Source of the DNA: Lottia gigantea
Lineage: Eukaryota > Mollusca > Gastropoda > Lottiidae
DNA: 64,000 nt
Direction of reading: 5' to 3'
NCBI RefSeq assembly: GCF_000327385.1
Contig: NW_008707370.1
Location: 95,169 to 159,168, forward strand
Shown: positions 1 through 11,744 of the stretch, piece after piece
How positions within the stretch are numbered: the stretch's first letter is position 1
How the letters are laid out: every line of letters begins with the position of its first letter
The notes under the pieces: generated by a model
What the model was told of the DNA's origin: nothing
Seen by the model: only the letters and a program-made list of their open reading frames with translations
Database searches by the model: none
Made by a program: the position numbers and the translations under genes

Positions 1-87
1 TTTCTTTGGTGCAAAAAATAGTCCCATTTCTCTTCCGTAACGGTGTACAGCTCAATAAACCGGGAGTCTTGAATAATGTGGTCTTAC

Positions 88-867
88 CTCTTTGTAGAAT
101 AAGTGATTGTTGTAAGCTATAGCACCAAATGTAGTAGCTGCTGCAATAACAACTACCAAGATAACTGTAGAGGCAATGATACAGATCTTCTTGGTTGATC
201 TACTCCTGGGAACTTCATCCTAAAACAGAAATTTTTTTTTTTTAAATGATGTTGGTAGTGTATTTGCCTAGTGGGTTTCTCTGTAAATCCTACAGTATAC
301 TGTTGCACCATTGGCGCGAGTTCAGCCAGCTCTGTAACTCGGGGGTTTATTCCGGTTTATTCATCTCATCAATCGCTGCACCGGAGACTAAAATAATTGC
401 AGTTGCTGCCAGTTGCCTTCAGCAGCGTGCGTTCTCAGAAAATCAAAATCGTACATTATTTTCAAGCAGTATCAGAGGTTGGTAATATCTAATAAGGTAT
501 GGACATTAATAGCATCTGCATATAAACGTATCACGAAGATTTGCTTGCCACGACAACGGAAGATTGGTGCAGAGCGTGTTAAGGTCGTCAAAACATAGAA
601 ACCATTGGTTGGTAAGAGTCAATAAGGTATGGACATTAATAAAGTATCACAAAGACTCGCTTGCCACGACGACGGAAGATTGGTCCAGAGTGTGTTAGGT
701 CGTCAAAACGTAGTGTTAGAAACGTCATACATCGTTTGATGGTCACTGTTGTCGCCAATGTTCGCAAAGACACGAACAGATCGCCAAACTTGTCCATAAC
801 AAACGCAAATGTTACCCACCTGTTCAAATACAATTGGTTTCTGCATGGTTGGTTGCGGTGGTGACAT
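88..867 (-). CDS. BRICHOS-type type II membrane protein, left tandem copy (5' part only)
   Basis: Two coding exons are visible: 820-867 (ATG to a GTGGGT donor, 16 codons) and 88-219 (AG acceptor to a GTAAGA donor, 44 codons). They encode a short cytoplasmic N-terminus starting MSPPQPTMQKPIVFEQ and one strongly hydrophobic signal-anchor segment (ICIIASTVILVVVIAAATTF). Both exons are base-for-base identical to those of the complete copy at 5428-9260, while the intron and upstream DNA differ by substitutions and indels. The later exons (BRICHOS domain, C-terminal peptide) would lie left of base 1. It is called a gene copy rather than a pseudogene because the splice signals and frame are intact. 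Whether the rest is intact cannot be seen. Confidence 0.75.
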
Positions 868-942
868 CGAGGCTAAAACTGTTAGAAACAGACGATCTTT
901 TTACCTGTTCAGGTATCTTGGTGTAACAACAAAATTTTCACC

Positions 943-950
943 TTTATATA
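943..950 (-). promoter_or_regulatory. TATA box of the left BRICHOS copy
   Basis: On the minus strand this reads TATATAAA inside GGTATATAAAGG, about 76 bases upstream of the ATG at 867. The same box sits at the same distance in the right copy (9336-9343), so the core promoter was duplicated with the gene. A transcription start near 915-920 is inferred. Confidence 0.5.
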
Positions 951-1328
951 CCTGCTTCAAACGGATCTAAATTTCCATTGGGCACTGTAACATCCAATGA
1001 AATAGCATAATGTTGGTTAAATTGAACTGTAAAAACATACAAAGCACCCATTAATGACAACAGTTGTATTCTAATTGACGACATGATTATTCATATGATA
1101 ATTGCATGCTTTGAAGACCTTCAAACTAACAAAGAACTCGAACTAGATTTAACTTGTTCCATGTGGTAGTATTCAGGACTAGGCCAAGGGTCAGGAACAT
1201 ACAGTTCAGCTACCCATAAACAAAATAAGTGAAAAATAAAAGTGTTTACAACATATATAATTACATGGGGATTTGTAATAACAACTTACAATGTTTCATT
1301 ATGCAGCATATTAGCGCACCTTAAAGCC

Positions 1329-1385
1329 TTAAAGGGATTGTAAAGAGGTTTTCTGAAATTTTATGTGTATTGGGGACACCGGTGT
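1329..1385 (+). mobile_element. MITE family B, one terminal arm
   Basis: It begins TTAAAGGGATTGTAAAGAGG and continues through the conserved 'tatgtgtat.gggg.acac' stretch of family B (full copies at 9687-9990, 16483-16902, 27277-27580). Only one arm is present. Confidence 0.6.
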
Positions 1386-1389
1386 TTTG

Positions 1390-2355
1390 AATCCTACGCC
1401 GAAGGCAGACCGCCTACGCCATCCCGCCAGGTCATTTGAGACTTGATATTCTTGAAGTGAAAAGCACGTTTTTCTGATGCAGGCAGCAATAAAAAATTGG
1501 AATGTTTTTATTAGGTATGACAAAACGAAACAATAAATAATTTTTTTTTTCAACATACAACAGACAATGTTCATTTAAGAGGCTGCAGTGGTCTAGGTCT
1601 AGGTAAAATCTAAATTGAATTAGATTAAACTTTCGTATCCTTTTCCTGATATATTCTAATCTTACAGCTTTTATACCACAGTCGCGTTCAAATAACGTCA
1701 TTTTAACCAATCAAAGCGTGTCATTTAGGACCCGCTTCTTGATGTCATGCTACTGCCGAAGGGCTTAGAAACTTTTCTCTCATCGACCACTGCAAGGCGT
1801 TGCTGTTTTCATTGCTCAATCTGACACAGAGACGTAAGACGTAAAACTCCATTTCATTAAATTTCATTTTCCGGATTAAGTTAATGAAGACGGATGAGCA
1901 CGATATTGAATCCAGTTATGCGTTAAAAATCCTCTTATTGTTTAATTAACGTTCGAGAGATAATATTTGTCTTATCGTCGACATTTATGTAGATCACATT
2001 TAAAGGAACATAGCCGACAAATTTATTTTCAACATACTCAATGGTAAGTAATATCCTCGTCTATTTGCGATCTTACAGCGACTGGAAATGTACTAGGTCG
2101 CGGTCAAACGTGAGGAGAACTGGAGTAAATGTCTCTATAAAACTAACATTCGACCTTATACCGCGAGTTATGCGACCATACTGCGTTCAAAGGCTTTTGC
2201 AGCGTTTTTGCTTCTCATATACTGCATAATTAGCTAAATTAAAAGAGAATTATCAGCAGAATTCCAATGAGTAACCGATCAAGAAAGATCAAAAGGTCTT
2301 TTTTTTGTTTATCCAGACTGTACATCTATGGACATTTATGACAAGTTTAAACTCT
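1390..2355. other. Spacer without recognised gene
   Basis: No coding frame with splice context or family resemblance. A scrap resembling the SINE-like tail ('gtaagacgtaaaactccat') lies near 1832-1852. Confidence 0.5.
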
Positions 2356-2361
2356 TTATTA

Positions 2362-2470
2362 TATGCAATAAGAACATAATAATATGATTAAGAATACATG
2401 ATAATTCATTAGAAACACCAATTAATCAAATAGTTTGCTTTGACAATAAAAATAAGGAAACCTATCTTTA
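2362..2470 (-). repeat. Conserved dispersed repeat G
   Basis: Read on the minus strand it matches copies at about 52828-52945 and 62328-62445 with very few differences over roughly 110 bases. The core includes TTAAAGATAGGTTTCCTTAT and GGTGTTTCTAATGAATTATC. No reading frame is shared. The class is unknown. Confidence 0.7.
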
Positions 2471-2474
2471 ATTC

Positions 2475-3090
2475 TTTTTTCTTTTAAATTTGAATTTAAA
2501 ATCGAGTAGCTTTCATAATGTTTATGAATTACTCCTCAAAGACTTCAATGGATAGAAAATAAAGTTACTTAGTCAACTGCCCTTGTTGAAAAGAAAAGGA
2601 GTAAAAATCTTTTTCAAAATGTGATAATTACCCGCGGAAAGATTCTACGCATAATTATACTGTTTTTACAGCTACGATTTTCATAGAATTCGATAAAAGA
2701 TTCTCTAAAAAATATTCAAATATGAAAAAAATTGCAATTAATATAACGCCCAGTAAATATTTTATATCTTCGATTTTTAATCTAATTCAATAAAAATGTT
2801 CCAAGTTACTATTTATGAACTTTTATGAAGGATCTATGTGCTGTTACCTAATCAATTACAGCCAATATAAATATTAATATTTGATTCAACGTGCCATTTA
2901 TTCAATTATTCCCACTGTCTCTGAGGACGTATTTCATTACCATTGAAAAACAAAACAGAACTATCGATAGGGTTTCAAATAACATCCAAAATGAAAGATA
3001 CAGGGTTGTGTCTATGAATAATATTATGTAAGGGGGAAAGGGATTCTTTCACAAATTTAAAAGTGAGGTAGGTGGTGGGGGAGCTAACGC
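2475..3090. other. AT-rich spacer
   Basis: No gene, hairpin or tandem array recognised. Confidence 0.5.
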
Positions 3091-3659
3091 CGGACCAGCC
3101 TCTTTTAGGATAGGAATGGTCCCCCCACCTCCTCCCCTAAAAAAGGACACGACAAGAGTTCATTGGACCTGTTAGTGAAAGCCGAGAATCGAAGAATAAG
3201 CTTTACCGGTGGTCCGATGAAAGACCACGAGGCCCCATGTTTCGAACCTTTCGTAATCTTCATACCCCTTTTCGACTTCCGCAAGTACCACCTCTCCCAC
3301 CATAAGCACACATGGAATCCAAGTAACTCTCAGAGGAAGGTCGTCCGACTTTGAGCCCTTTTCCTGGACAATTGACATATTTTGGCTCCAGGTAACCTCC
3401 AACTCTGACGTCAGAAGTCAATCCATTGTTCCAGCCAATAGAAGCACCTTGCTGCTCACTGACGTATGATATTACATCAATTGTCATATTGCAGAAGTTG
3501 ATCAATTGCTGTCCAGTTTTCAGTTGGGTTATAATGACGTTGTTTCATGATCTTGGAAGGCATTGTTTTCCTTCTTGATAAAACTCGAAGACATCGGCCC
3601 ATGGATTAATGACAGCCTCATTATACTAAGACATCAAAGTCTTGCTCTTTCTTCCTAGT

Positions 3660-4022
3660 GCCCTTTTAGCAAGCATATAGAATGTTGTTGACTGTAAACT
3701 ATGACATTTTCTTTGAAGGACTTGAAAGAGGTGTTCTGGGTCTTAGAGTACGATTCATTGATGGAAGTAGAGAACTTTGACTTGTTTTCCGAAAAAGTCG
3801 GTCATTAATTGACCATCTCATCCCATGCAATGCGGCCTGTCCTTTTGACAGCATATAGAATGTTTTTGGCCGTAAACAATGGTATTTTCTTTGAAGGACT
3901 TGAAAGAAGTGTTCTGGATTACCAAGTACCTTGATGGAAGTAGAGAACACTGACTTGTTTTGTGTCGGTCGGTTAATATCACCAACAACGCATTAATTGC
4001 CCGCCCCATCCATGCAGTCATC
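3660..4022. repeat. Two-copy tandem repeat of about 180 bp
   Basis: The units start near 3661 and 3841. They share 'agcatatagaatgtt', 'tttctttgaaggacttgaaag' in shorter pieces, and 'gatggaagtagagaac'. The copies have diverged by substitution and small indels. Overlapping open frames on the minus strand are a by-product of the repeat. Confidence 0.7.
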
Positions 4023-4482
4023 ATCTTCTTTATAGAAGAAAAACAACATCCTCAGTTCGCTACTGGATAGTCGGTTATAAAAGGTACTTTATATTGTAAA
4101 CAGCATGTGGGCTATCATATTCCGAGTCGCTCTATTTCTCTTTGATATTTCTCGATCTCTTTTCTGCACTAGAAATGTCATTTTATTTCTCAATTTCAGG
4201 TTTTCTACCACAGTCCTGTTCTAATGTTAACTTTCGATTTTTCAGGAAACGGTTCTACATGGCGCGCTTTTATTGGTTAAAAATATACTATCCTTGGGTC
4301 GGGCCTTTGGATGAAATCTTGTTAGATGGAGACTAAAAAATATCAGCAAACGAAATCAATAGTTCTGTTTTCATAGATGACCTATTCCGTATATACACGT
4401 CGTTTGTTGGACATTCAGCCATATGAACAGTTCAATAACAATATGCGAACAGTCTGCCTGAAAATCAATCAAAATCATAGTG

Positions 4483-4860
4483 CAACGTTTTATATACGTT
4501 TTACATCAAAGAAAATAATTCACTGCAGTTTTATTTGACCGTTGTGGATACTTATGAATATTTTTGAAACCAAATTTATGGCAGTTCAGTTGTTGGTAGA
4601 GAGTTGAAAGAAGCAAACCACATGAAGTCATCTAAGTATTGTAATTCGGAATATTGCACGGAGGTACAATGAGTACGTCTCAAATTAAGAGAATAACCCC
4701 CCACACCACCCTATCCTGTGCAATAATATCGGCCTTACTAACTATGAACTTATCCTGACCTTTTAACCCCCTCAACTCCCATTCTGTCACAACATATCTA
4801 CCCTCTAACAAATTTTCTTCTCTGCACTCTTAACATCCTTCCCAGGATTTTCTTACTTCA
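4483..4860 (+). repeat. Dispersed repeat D (copy 1)
   Basis: It shares an AACGTTTTATATACGTTT block, a 'cttatgaat' block and a 'tgtaattcg.a.attgcacgg' block with copies near 11745-12370 and 29935-30560, in the same order. Each copy runs into a pyrimidine-rich tail. I do not recognise the family. The CT-rich 3' tail and lack of terminal inverted repeats point away from a MITE. Confidence 0.65.
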
Positions 4861-5427
4861 AGACGAAAGCACACTTGCAAGTGACTGGTAAATCATTTGA
4901 CTTTTACAGTCTGAGCCAACAGAATTCACCAAAATGCATGTCGGGTTGACATATCTGTTATTGTTTCTAAAATAATATATATCAGTTTTGAATTTTATTA
5001 TCAACAAAACATTCATACAAAAGGTAAATGGTGGATACATATAAAATACAAGTATGGGTTAAAAAAAGAAAGATCTAAGGTATATATCAAATCATACAAA
5101 TTTCGAATAATCCCCAATAAAATGATACCAAAATTGTTTTTGTGACAATCGAGAATACAGTTATTAAATTGTTGGTGATATATGTGATAACGTACATTCA
5201 AATTAGTTTAATCACATTTAGGCCATTATCCCGAATTTAACTTAATAAATTTCGCACATCTAATACACTATTCTCTTTTACTCATTCACATCTCATTTAA
5301 ATAAAATCGTTTATCAATTGCGTAATCCTGTTCAGTAAATCGTTGGCGTTTTTATATATAGATGTTAATAGATATCAGATTGTTTTGGAATTCCTGAGTT
5401 TCTGTGTACGTGGAATTGTTTTGTAGT

Positions 5428-8400
5428 TTAAGCTCGCATTGTACGCCCGCTTTTGCATGGTTCACAACAGAAAGCTGCTTGAAGGGCCACTGAAAGAAAC
5501 ACAAACAAATAACAGTTAATGACTGTAAAATTATAACGAAAGCTTATTTTATCGAAATTAAAGTACAAATTAGACAGAAATATCTGATGTTCATCCTTCC
5601 GGATCACCTCATACCCCTGTGCTACTGGCTGTGTCAACACCTGCTTCCTTACCGATAGCGGATTTTGAAATTTTTGTAGTTAATCAAAAACTATATTAAG
5701 CCATGTATCAAAGCTTTCATTAAACTCTAGACCACACTTTCCATGCATCTGTACGGTTACTTAATTTACGTAATCTCCGTGGTTACTCGACGTAATTTCC
5801 ATGGTTACTCGTCGCAATTTCCATGGTTACTCGTCATAATTTCCATGGTTAGTCGTCTGAATTTCCATGATTAATCGTCATAATTTTCATGGTTGCTGGC
5901 TGGACATACACCGCAATTTGAAAGAGTAAATGTCATTCAAAAAAAGTACTTACTTGCTCGTCGTTTGTTTCGGCTATTTTCAACGACTGGAACGTCTCGG
6001 ATTACCCAATGGGAGGTGACATTTTTACAATGATCAGCAATAACATCACCACCAAACTTTCTCAAGATTTCAGGACGAATGGGTTCACTGGGGTATTCAA
6101 AAGTAAATTTCTTTGGATTCCTAACTTTTCCCTGTAATTATATAATGAAACATAATATTTTCAAAAAATATTTCATGATATGTAATATGCAATATGTAAT
6201 GTGGCTTTGCTCCCAAAGACCAACACCACTAAAATATTACTATAAGATCTAGCTTACTTAGAACCTGTCAGTCAAAATGTATGTCACGCGTTTGTGAAAT
6301 CCTTAACAATTAAGTGAACCAAAATTTAGCCAATGAAAAATTTGATGAAAATGAGTTAAAAAAAAATTCAAAAATTTTGATCATTCAATCATTTTCGTCA
6401 ACGTAACAATAATTCAATGATGTTTTCATTTTCCATTATGTGGTGTGACATAAAAAAAAGCAACAATGAGCGAACGAGAACAAAAAAGGACAAAGGGTAA
6501 ACAAACGCAAACATGCGATACTCTTTTCTTATATATCTGATACATTTAATCAAATGGTTATAATACTTACAGCATGGGAGGCCCATCTCTTCAAACCTTC
6601 ATCAAATGTGTCGTCCAAAACATCGATGAAACATTTATTGGCAGTCAAATCATTAAAAGCTAACAATTTCTGAAAATAAATAGGTAATAAATCAATAGTG
6701 TTTTCTAATGGTAATTAGTAATTATAAAAGATGTGACTAGCTTAAGTATAAATTGGTGTCAGACAAGGGGACAGCCTTTCACTGTCCCTATTAACGTTTG
6801 CTATGAATGACCTTGAAAAGGTAAGATCAACGTATAGTGGAATTCTATCTATCATGGTTGGTTATAGTTCAAAGTTCAAAGGAAATACTTTATTGGTCGT
6901 CATTATTACTTGGGCGCCATGACATATCTTCTCAATCCGATTTTAGGGGACGGGGGGTCTCGAAAACCATAAAGTTTCGCTTTTCTGCTTTTTGACATAT
7001 TGAATATATAATCCACCTGCATATATAATTCTGCAAACTGGGAAAAACTTTTCTAAGCCGGAATATTCCTTGTCTTTCCAAAGAACCAACTTAATGGTTA
7101 ACCAATCGCTATTCCAATCCATGTATTTATTGAGCTCATAAAAATACTTACTCTTTCATAATTGTGGAGGGCATTCAGAGCATCAACTGGTCCATTCTTT
7201 TCATTGGTCACATAGATAATTTCATTTTTATAGTCAACACGAATATGTTCAGGAAGCTCGATACCATCAACATTGGCTTTGGTGTCGTATTTCTATAATT
7301 AAAAAATCATACAAATCAATAAAAATCCGTACATGCATGACAATTCCGTTAATAAAAACCTTATCAAAAATCGTGAGTAAACGTTTTATAGTCGACTCCT
7401 CCAAGGAGAAGTATCTCCATTCAGGTGTTTCGAAAAGAGTAAGCTTGGTCTGCTTCGAGTGCGACAATACAATGCAAAGTAAAATTAGGAAGGCTTCGAG
7501 GAGGGAAATCGCCATCATTTTACATTGCCGATATTCAAACTAAGCAATTAAAGGGGCAGATGCGCCATTCTTTTTGACCAATCATACTTTAGTCTCAGAA
7601 ACGGGACGTTTAGCTAAGCCAATCAGTAATAGTGTTAACAGCTCATAGTCGAAATTTGGAATGTGTGTCCAGAACTATCCGCTTGAATGTTAAAATGACG
7701 ACTCTTTAATTTAAGACACTCTGTGATATACAGATTAGAAATACATAAAAATAGTCAGTAAAAATAAGATATTTTTGAAGGAATTATGCGATTTTCGTAC
7801 ATTTCTAGTACTATTTGACTATGAAGACTATTTACATATATTCAAGACTAAAATCATCCCCCCAAAATGGCGCATCTGACCCTTTAAACAATAAGCCTGC
7901 TTTTCCTTTCAATATTCGCCTATATCAACTGTGTTATATTTCTTTGATGCAAAAAATAGTTCCATTTCTCTTCCGTAACGGTGTACAGCTCAATAAACCG
8001 GAAGTCTTGAATAATGTGGTCTTACCTCTTTGTAGAATAAGTGATTGTTGTAAGCTATAGCACCAAATGTAGTAGCTGCTGCAATAACAACTACCAAGAT
8101 AACTGTAGAGGCAATGATACAGATCTTCTTGGTTGATCTACTCCTGGGAACTTCATCCTAAAACAGAAAATAATTTTTTTAAATGATGTTGGTAGTGTAG
8201 TTGCCTAGTGGGTTTCTCTGTAAATCCTACAGCATACTGTTGCAGCATTGGCCTGAGTTCAGCCAGCTCTGTAACTCGGGGGTTTATTCCTGCCTTATCT
8301 GGCAAGACTGGATTTGAACGACTTCTTGCATTTAAATCTGGGAATATCTCATCTTATCAATCGCTGTACCGCAGATTAAAAAATTGCAGTTGTTTCCAGT

Positions 8401-9260
8401 TGCCTTAAGCAGCATGCGTTCTCACAAAATCGAAACTGAAAGTTGACCCGAGCGCTGCGTATCGACAACGAAACCCAAACTTGCTGAATCGTAAATTATT
8501 TTCAAAAAGAACCAGAGGTTGGTAAGATTCAATAAGGTATGGATATTAATAGCATCTGCTTATAAACGTATCACGAAGATTCGCTTTTCAGATAAGGGCG
8601 AAGTTAGCTCAACGGGTAATAATTATGAAATCAATTTAACCTTTTTGGAGAACAACAAAGGCAACTCAATTTGACCTTCAAATATAAAGAAATCATTATA
8701 GAGTTAGATTTCTTGCCTTTTAAAATTTATTTTTTGACATTCAATATTGATTCACAATTAAAAAATTAGCGTTCATCGCCCTTGATTTCATAATTACCCA
8801 ATTCAACTAATTAACCAGTGTTTTTAAAAATCGAAATTAACAGAATTAAAATATAGTCAATGTTCTTGATCGAACCCGAATGGAACTTAATTGTGAGGAA
8901 AATAACAGCGCCAGTTGCCACGACGACGGAAGATTAGTCCAGAGCGTGTTAAGGTCGCCAAAACGTGGTGTAAGCGTTAGAAACGCCAGACATCGTTCGG
9001 TGGTCAATACTGTCGTTAATGTTCGCAAAGACACGACGTTTGTTTTGGACAATCATGCTTCAAGTGACGTTACTTGGAACAGACCGCCAAACTTGTCCAA
9101 AACAAACGCTAGGGTTATGCGATCTGTTCTGAGAACACCAAGTGAAACACACAATTTGATGTCAAAATAATGTTTCGTTTTTTATATAAATTTTACTGAA
9201 ATTTTGACCCACCTGTTCAAATACAATTGGTTTCTGCATGGTTGGTTGCGGTGGTGACAT
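5428..9260 (-). CDS. BRICHOS-domain type II membrane protein with cleavable C-terminal peptide (right tandem copy)
   Basis: Six exons join in frame to 660 nt, 219 aa: 9213-9260, 8026-8157, 7152-7292, 6571-6669, 5954-6131, 5428-5489, all with GT..AG introns. The product has a short cytosolic N-terminus (1-27), a signal-anchor (about 28-52), an extracellular linker and a BRICHOS domain. The two diagnostic BRICHOS cysteines are visible: NKCFIDVL (C120) and ADHCKNVTSHWV (C174, with an N-glycosylation sequon at N176). A dibasic furin-type site RNKRR (194-198) follows, then a tail ending in FCCEPCKSGRTMRA. This order (anchor, BRICHOS, furin site, secreted C-terminal piece) is that of chondromodulin/tenomodulin, ITM2/BRI and the arenicin precursors of annelids, in which BRICHOS acts as an intramolecular chaperone. 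The CC..C pattern is closest in feel to the chondromodulin group. The role of the released peptide (signal, structural or antimicrobial) cannot be told. Confidence 0.88.
5749..5899. repeat. 22-bp minisatellite in the 3' part of the last BRICHOS intron
   Basis: About six to seven degenerate copies of a unit containing 'tttccatggttactcgtc'. It lies between the last two exons of the BRICHOS gene. Confidence 0.8.
7300..7460. repeat. Dispersed repeat F (copy 1)
   Basis: Matches 20662-20825 with recognisable blocks: 'aaaaatccgtacatg', 'ataattccgt' and 'aggtgtttcgaaaagagtaa'. It sits in the intron between BRICHOS exons 2 and 3. Family unknown. Confidence 0.6.
7548..7887 (+). mobile_element. MITE family A in BRICHOS intron 2
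   Basis: About 340 bp, bounded by TTAAAGGGGCAGATGCGCC at the left and its near reverse complement (ATGGCGCATCTGACCCTTTAA) at the right. The interior carries landmarks shared by all copies: 'agtctcagaaacggg', 'tccagaactat' and 'tttacatatattcaagact'. No coding capacity. TTAA at both ends is compatible with a piggyBac-like target preference, but no related transposase is present here. Confidence 0.8.
8593..8816. mobile_element. Short inverted-repeat element inside the right duplicate
   Basis: Arms around 8608-8640 and 8783-8816 are inverted copies of 'gggtaattatgaaatcaa' plus flanking sequence. The element is absent from the left duplicate, so it inserted after the duplication or was lost there. 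Confidence 0.55.
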
Positions 9261-9335
9261 CGAGGCTAAAACTGTTAGAAGCAGACGATCTTTTTACCTC
9301 TTCAGGTATCTTGGTGTAACAACAAAATTTTCACC

Positions 9336-9343
9336 TTTATATA
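9336..9343 (-). promoter_or_regulatory. TATA box of the right BRICHOS gene
   Basis: TATATAAA on the minus strand, about 76 bases upstream of the ATG at 9260, in the same context as the left copy. A start site near 9305-9312 is inferred. Confidence 0.5.
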
Positions 9344-9686
9344 CCTGCTTCAAACGGATCTAAATCTCCATTGGGCATCGCAACATCCAATGAAATATCG
9401 TTAAAATGTCAAAAACATAATTTTGGTTAAAAAAAAATAAAAACGTACAAATTATTGACAACATCTGTATTCTAATTGACGACAGGATTATTTACATGAT
9501 AATTAATGCCTTGAAGACCTTCAAACTAACAAAGAACTGGATTCAGGACTAGGTCAAGGGTCAGCAACATCCGGTTCGGAAGTAACCCTACACCCCTACC
9601 TATAAACAAAATAGGTGAAAACATAAGTACATTTGGATATGTTATAACAACTTACAATGTTTCATTATGCAGCATATTAGCGCACC

Positions 9687-9990
9687 TTAGAGGGATTGTG
9701 AAGAGGTTTTCTGAAATTTTATGTGTATCGGGGACACTGATACCAACGATTTGCGCCATTCAAATTTTCAAATAGACGTCTGTGGTTCCTGCAATCTCAC
9801 TAAAATTTTGTGACGTCACTAATATCGAATAAAACATATTTAACGATTACTGACGTCATCAAACTTAGTTTCAGTGGAATTGTAGGAACCACAGACATCT
9901 GATGGAAAATTGGAATGGTGCAAAAAAGATGCCAAAAATGTTCCCGACAAATTAGACATTTAGAAAACCTCTTTACAACAACCCATTTTA
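9687..9990. mobile_element. MITE family B, complete copy
   Basis: A roughly 300-bp imperfect palindrome. The left arm holds 'gggattgtgaagaggtttt', 'tgtgtatcggggacactga' and 'gtctgtggttcctgcaat'. The right arm is its inverted copy, ending 'agaaaacctctttacaa'. The centre carries TGACGTCA-like motifs in both directions. No coding capacity. Confidence 0.8.
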
Positions 9991-10087
9991 GAACTGAGGG
10001 AGCTCAATGTTCTCGAATCTAAATGGTAGGCTACAGATTTCAATTCTGGCGCAGTTCATGATAATTTTTTTTTAAACCTGGTATCCC

Positions 10088-10215
10088 TCTGTCAGTGATG
10101 TAATTCTGATGTAGGGGTTAAGATGAAAAGTGTCTTATTGGTCGACTGGAACAATAAACCTAGGCCTCGTGTGCTACAATCGGTGTAGTACCTCAACTAC
10201 CATAGGGACTGCTTG
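10088..10215 (+). mobile_element. SINE-like fragment
   Basis: The order 'tgtcagtgatgt', 'ggtcgactggaacaataaac', 'aggcctcgtgtgctacaatc' parallels the longer copy at 56150-56420. Degenerate. Confidence 0.45.
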
Positions 10216-10219
10216 AACA

Positions 10220-11570
10220 AAGTCCACCAAAGTATACAGTATAATCAAACTAAGCAATTAGCATAGTTAATCAAATAATATCTCAGAATGCAAGAGAGGC
10301 CTTCAATTTTAATTTTTGATTCCCAAATCAACTCCTACGGCCATAAATGTAGTTCTGACTGCGCTTTTACTAACAGAAGTGTCTTTTCATAATAAATTCG
10401 TTCTGACATGTAAGCATCTATTTTTGTCTCGAGCTCGAGAAAACAAAGGTAGATAATGAACGGAATTCACGCTTTGATTCAAAACAAACAGACATTAAAG
10501 TTCCACAACTTTATAATGGAATGGTGTTAGATGGATGTGGGTTAATTCAATATTTGTACATCTAATGGTAATGGACAAGTTTACCTTAGGTACAGTCCGA
10601 CAAGAATTGCTTTACAGTTTTTATCACCGTATTGGTTTTTTGTTGGGTAATGTAAGACTTGCAAAAGATGAAGTATTATAAACATGCTTAAATCATTCGG
10701 ATACATTAAACACAAAACATCAGATAAGGGGACCGAGCAGGGGCCACAAAATCTTCCACGGGGGCCACAGGCCATTCTTTGACTATGTAAAATGATAAAA
10801 AATTGAAAGTTTTGGGGGCGGGTGTGACCGGGTCGGACCAGCGTCTTTTTAGCGTCGTCGATATGTTCAGATGTAGATCGACTTCTTTTTGCAATTAACT
10901 AGTCCGAAACATCTTCCTCTGATAGCTATTTTGACAAGCAACTTGAAATTAACCAGGGATGTTTGATGCCACTAGTTCCTATAAATCGTCAGTTTTTCGA
11001 TTAGAGCCAACCTTGAAAAGTTGTCTATCCCACGAAAGACTAACAGGAAGTACTTTACTATTTATGTCAATCAAATGACCGATAGACGTCACTCCTGTCG
11101 TAATGAAGAACAGGCTTTCCTAGTCTGGGTGTGACGTACTAGAATACGTAATTTTGTCTCATTTCTCCAGCTAAATGGCATTTTACGTCTCGCTTATCGA
11201 AGCAATTCGGGTTTGAAGTACTCGGTATTTGTATTAACTAATATCTTGTGGTTATTTTTTTCGGCAGATTATAGAATTTTGGAATCCAAATTGTTAAATG
11301 CATTGGAATTTCGGGACTAAGAATACAATATTTTTAAAAAGCTTTAGGTCACTTGTACCCGGAGAGTCCAATGTAATTTAATAATATGTTAGATTTAATA
11401 CAGTCTTTTAAAAACGTAATATAAACCTTAAAAATCGGTCATCCATAACGTCAACAATAATTCTAATAACAAAGAAATTAAGATCCGGGATCAAACGCAG
11501 TATGACCTATTTAAAATAGTTCAACTAGAGATATTGTCAAATGCCTAGCCTAAGGGATTTTGCACGGAAG
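10220..11570. other. Spacer without recognised gene
   Basis: No defensible coding frame. The 60-odd-codon frames on the minus strand near 10600-10890 lack splice context. Confidence 0.5.

Positions 11571-11573
<3 letters not shown>

Positions 11574-11606
<33 letters not shown>
11574..11606. repeat. (TA)n microsatellite
   Basis: About sixteen uninterrupted TA units. Confidence 0.95.
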
Positions 11607-11610
<4 letters not shown>

Positions 11611-11744
11611 TGATAACATTTTTTATTATCTTTTTTTTTTCGTCAAGGAGCAGCCATAGTAGGCATATAAAAAATCTAAAATCTACGTATTTTAAAAACT
11701 CGTGTTTCATTTAACTTCTAGTCCTCGGTATAAATCTCCTTACA

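Larger units (their letters stand above)
1..1325. repeat. Segmental tandem duplication, left copy (partner about 7940-9686)
   Basis: This stretch matches about 7940-9686 in the same orientation, including exons 1 and 2, the TATA box and flanking sequence. The left copy has an extra local doubling of about 120 bases around 520-700 (a 'ggttggtaag..tcaataagg' unit occurs twice). The right copy has an inserted hairpin element at about 8593-8816. The duplication begins off the left edge. Confidence 0.85.
7940..9686. repeat. Segmental tandem duplication, right copy (partner 1-1325)
   Basis: Colinear with 1-1325. The coding exons are identical and the non-coding parts differ by several percent plus indels, including the hairpin insertion at 8593-8816. 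Confidence 0.85.

Noticed and set aside
246-485. tRNA-like or SINE head in the BRICHOS intron
   Set aside because: Only vague resemblance to A/B boxes; the stretch is explained by the segmental duplication.
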